A program made the position numbers and the translations under genes. 64,000 bases of DNA from Gordonia aichiensis NBRC 108223 (lineage in GTDB: Bacteria > Actinomycetota > Actinomycetes > Mycobacteriales > Mycobacteriaceae): NCBI RefSeq assembly GCF_000332975.1, contig NZ_BANR01000013.1, forward strand, positions 1 through 64,000, given 5' to 3'. A model generated the notes under the pieces. It worked only from the letters and a program-made list of their open reading frames with translations. It ran no database searches and had not been told where the DNA came from. Shown one piece after another: positions 63,495-64,000 of this stretch. Numbering within the stretch: position 1 is the first letter of the stretch; every line of letters starts with the position of its first letter.

Positions 63495-63559
63495 GGTTGG
63501 TTTCACGCAGCCGCGTCGACCCGACGCCGCATGCACCCACCGACCTCTCGGAGTTGCTC

Positions 63560-64000
63560 ATGGCATCACCCTCGTCAATCGATCTCACCCCCTCCATCAC
63601 GCTGTCCGACGTGTCGTACGCCTGGCCCGACGGCACACCGGTGTTCGACGATCTCTCGTTCTCCGTTCCACGTGCGGCGTACTCGCTTGTCGGCGCCAAC
63701 GGCGCGGGCAAGACGACACTTCTGCGGCTGATCGCAGGCGAACTCGTCCCCACCTCCGGAACCATCACCACCGGCGACGTCGCGCTCGTTCCCCAGCACG
63801 CCTTTGCCGACGCCACCGAAACCGTCGCCTCGGCGCTGGGCATCGAAGCGATTCGGTCTGCCATCGCGGCCATCGAGGCGGGATCGGTAGATGAAGCGCA
63901 CTTCGAGACAGTCGGCGACGACTGGGACATCGAGGCTCGCGCGGTGTCGGAACTGGCGGCGCTGGGATTGCCGACGGACCTCGACCGGACGGTCGGGACG
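63560..64000 (+). CDS. ABC-F family ATPase (5' part, cut by the window end)
   Basis: The first 147 residues of an ABC-F protein. Walker A is GANGAGKTT near residue 47, preceded by the usual VSYAWPDGTPVFDDLSF, and the chain continues past the window. There is no membrane domain in the visible part; ABC-F proteins act on the ribosome in translation or antibiotic resistance. ATG 63560 has GGAG 6 nt upstream. Which subfamily it belongs to cannot be judged from this fragment. Confidence 0.85.
   Translation, partial: MASPSSIDLTPSITLSDVSYAWPDGTPVFDDLSFSVPRAAYSLVGANGAGKTTLLRLIAGELVPTSGTITTGDVALVPQHAFADATETVASALGIEAIRSAIAAIEAGSVDEAHFETVGDDWDIEARAVSELAALGLPTDLDRTVGT

Noticed and set aside
1-64000. Insertion sequence, integron or prophage
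   Set aside because: No transposase, integrase or phage structural protein was seen in any frame.

Overview
The window is GC-rich, densely coding actinobacterial chromosome, most likely Gordonia or a close relative in the mycolic-acid-containing Mycobacteriales. This placement is inference from several signs: a mazG / mfd / TetR block and a glmU - prs - rplY - pth block that recall the mycobacterial order, a fused CysN-CysC, a trehalose-type Stf0 sulfotransferase, many ATGA stop/start overlaps, and repeated TANNNT -10 boxes 6-7 nt before a start codon (leaderless transcripts). There is no rRNA, IS element, prophage or CRISPR array. One tRNA-Gln(TTG) is present.

Layout. 0-6.5 kb: sulfate activation and transfer (cysNC, cysD, stf0), a formylglycine-type sulfatase and mazG. 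6.5-13.3 kb: mfd, with a shrunken amidohydrolase relic coupled between mfd and mazG, then a LigB-type dioxygenase, a DUF5685 protein with a very cysteine-rich tail and a TetR regulator. 13.5-17.2 kb: a four-gene OpuC/ProU-type osmoprotectant importer. 17.2-17.8 kb: a tandem array of stem-loop repeats related to repeats at the left end of the window. 17.8-23.6 kb: AurF-like diiron oxygenase, a frameshifted DUF4396 membrane gene, a divergent TetR/MFS efflux pair with two matching operators, msrB-msrA and a small UBP-type zinc-finger protein. 23.6-28.8 kb: a peptide-type ABC importer in which one permease and both ATPases are fused in a single 888-residue chain. 29-40 kb: YceI protein, then PucR, semialdehyde dehydrogenase, omega-aminotransferase, LysR, MHS transporter, N-carbamoyl-type amidohydrolase and amidase, which together could take ureido or beta-amino compounds through a semialdehyde to acyl-CoA.

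40-46.7 kb: a TspO-like membrane protein, tRNA-Gln, a FabG-type reductase, glmU, prs, an MFS pump and arsC. 46.7-52.7 kb: IclR, an APC permease, ethanolamine permease eat and eutBC, a minimal B12-dependent ethanolamine pathway without microcompartment genes. 52.7-64 kb: a limonene-epoxide-hydrolase-like protein, a small secreted protein, rplY, pth, an SLC13-type carrier, two tandem FabH-like condensing enzymes, prfC, a lipoprotein, a hydroxyisobutyryl-CoA-hydrolase-like protein and the start of an ABC-F ATPase cut by the window end.

The most unusual items are the dispersed GGAAG-N5-CTTCCCCCACTT stem-loop family, the in-frame amidohydrolase relic kept between two ATGA junctions, the DUF5685 cysteine tail, the permease-ATPase-ATPase fusion, and the paired operators between the TetR and MFS genes. 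All functional assignments come from recognising motifs by eye; no database search was run.
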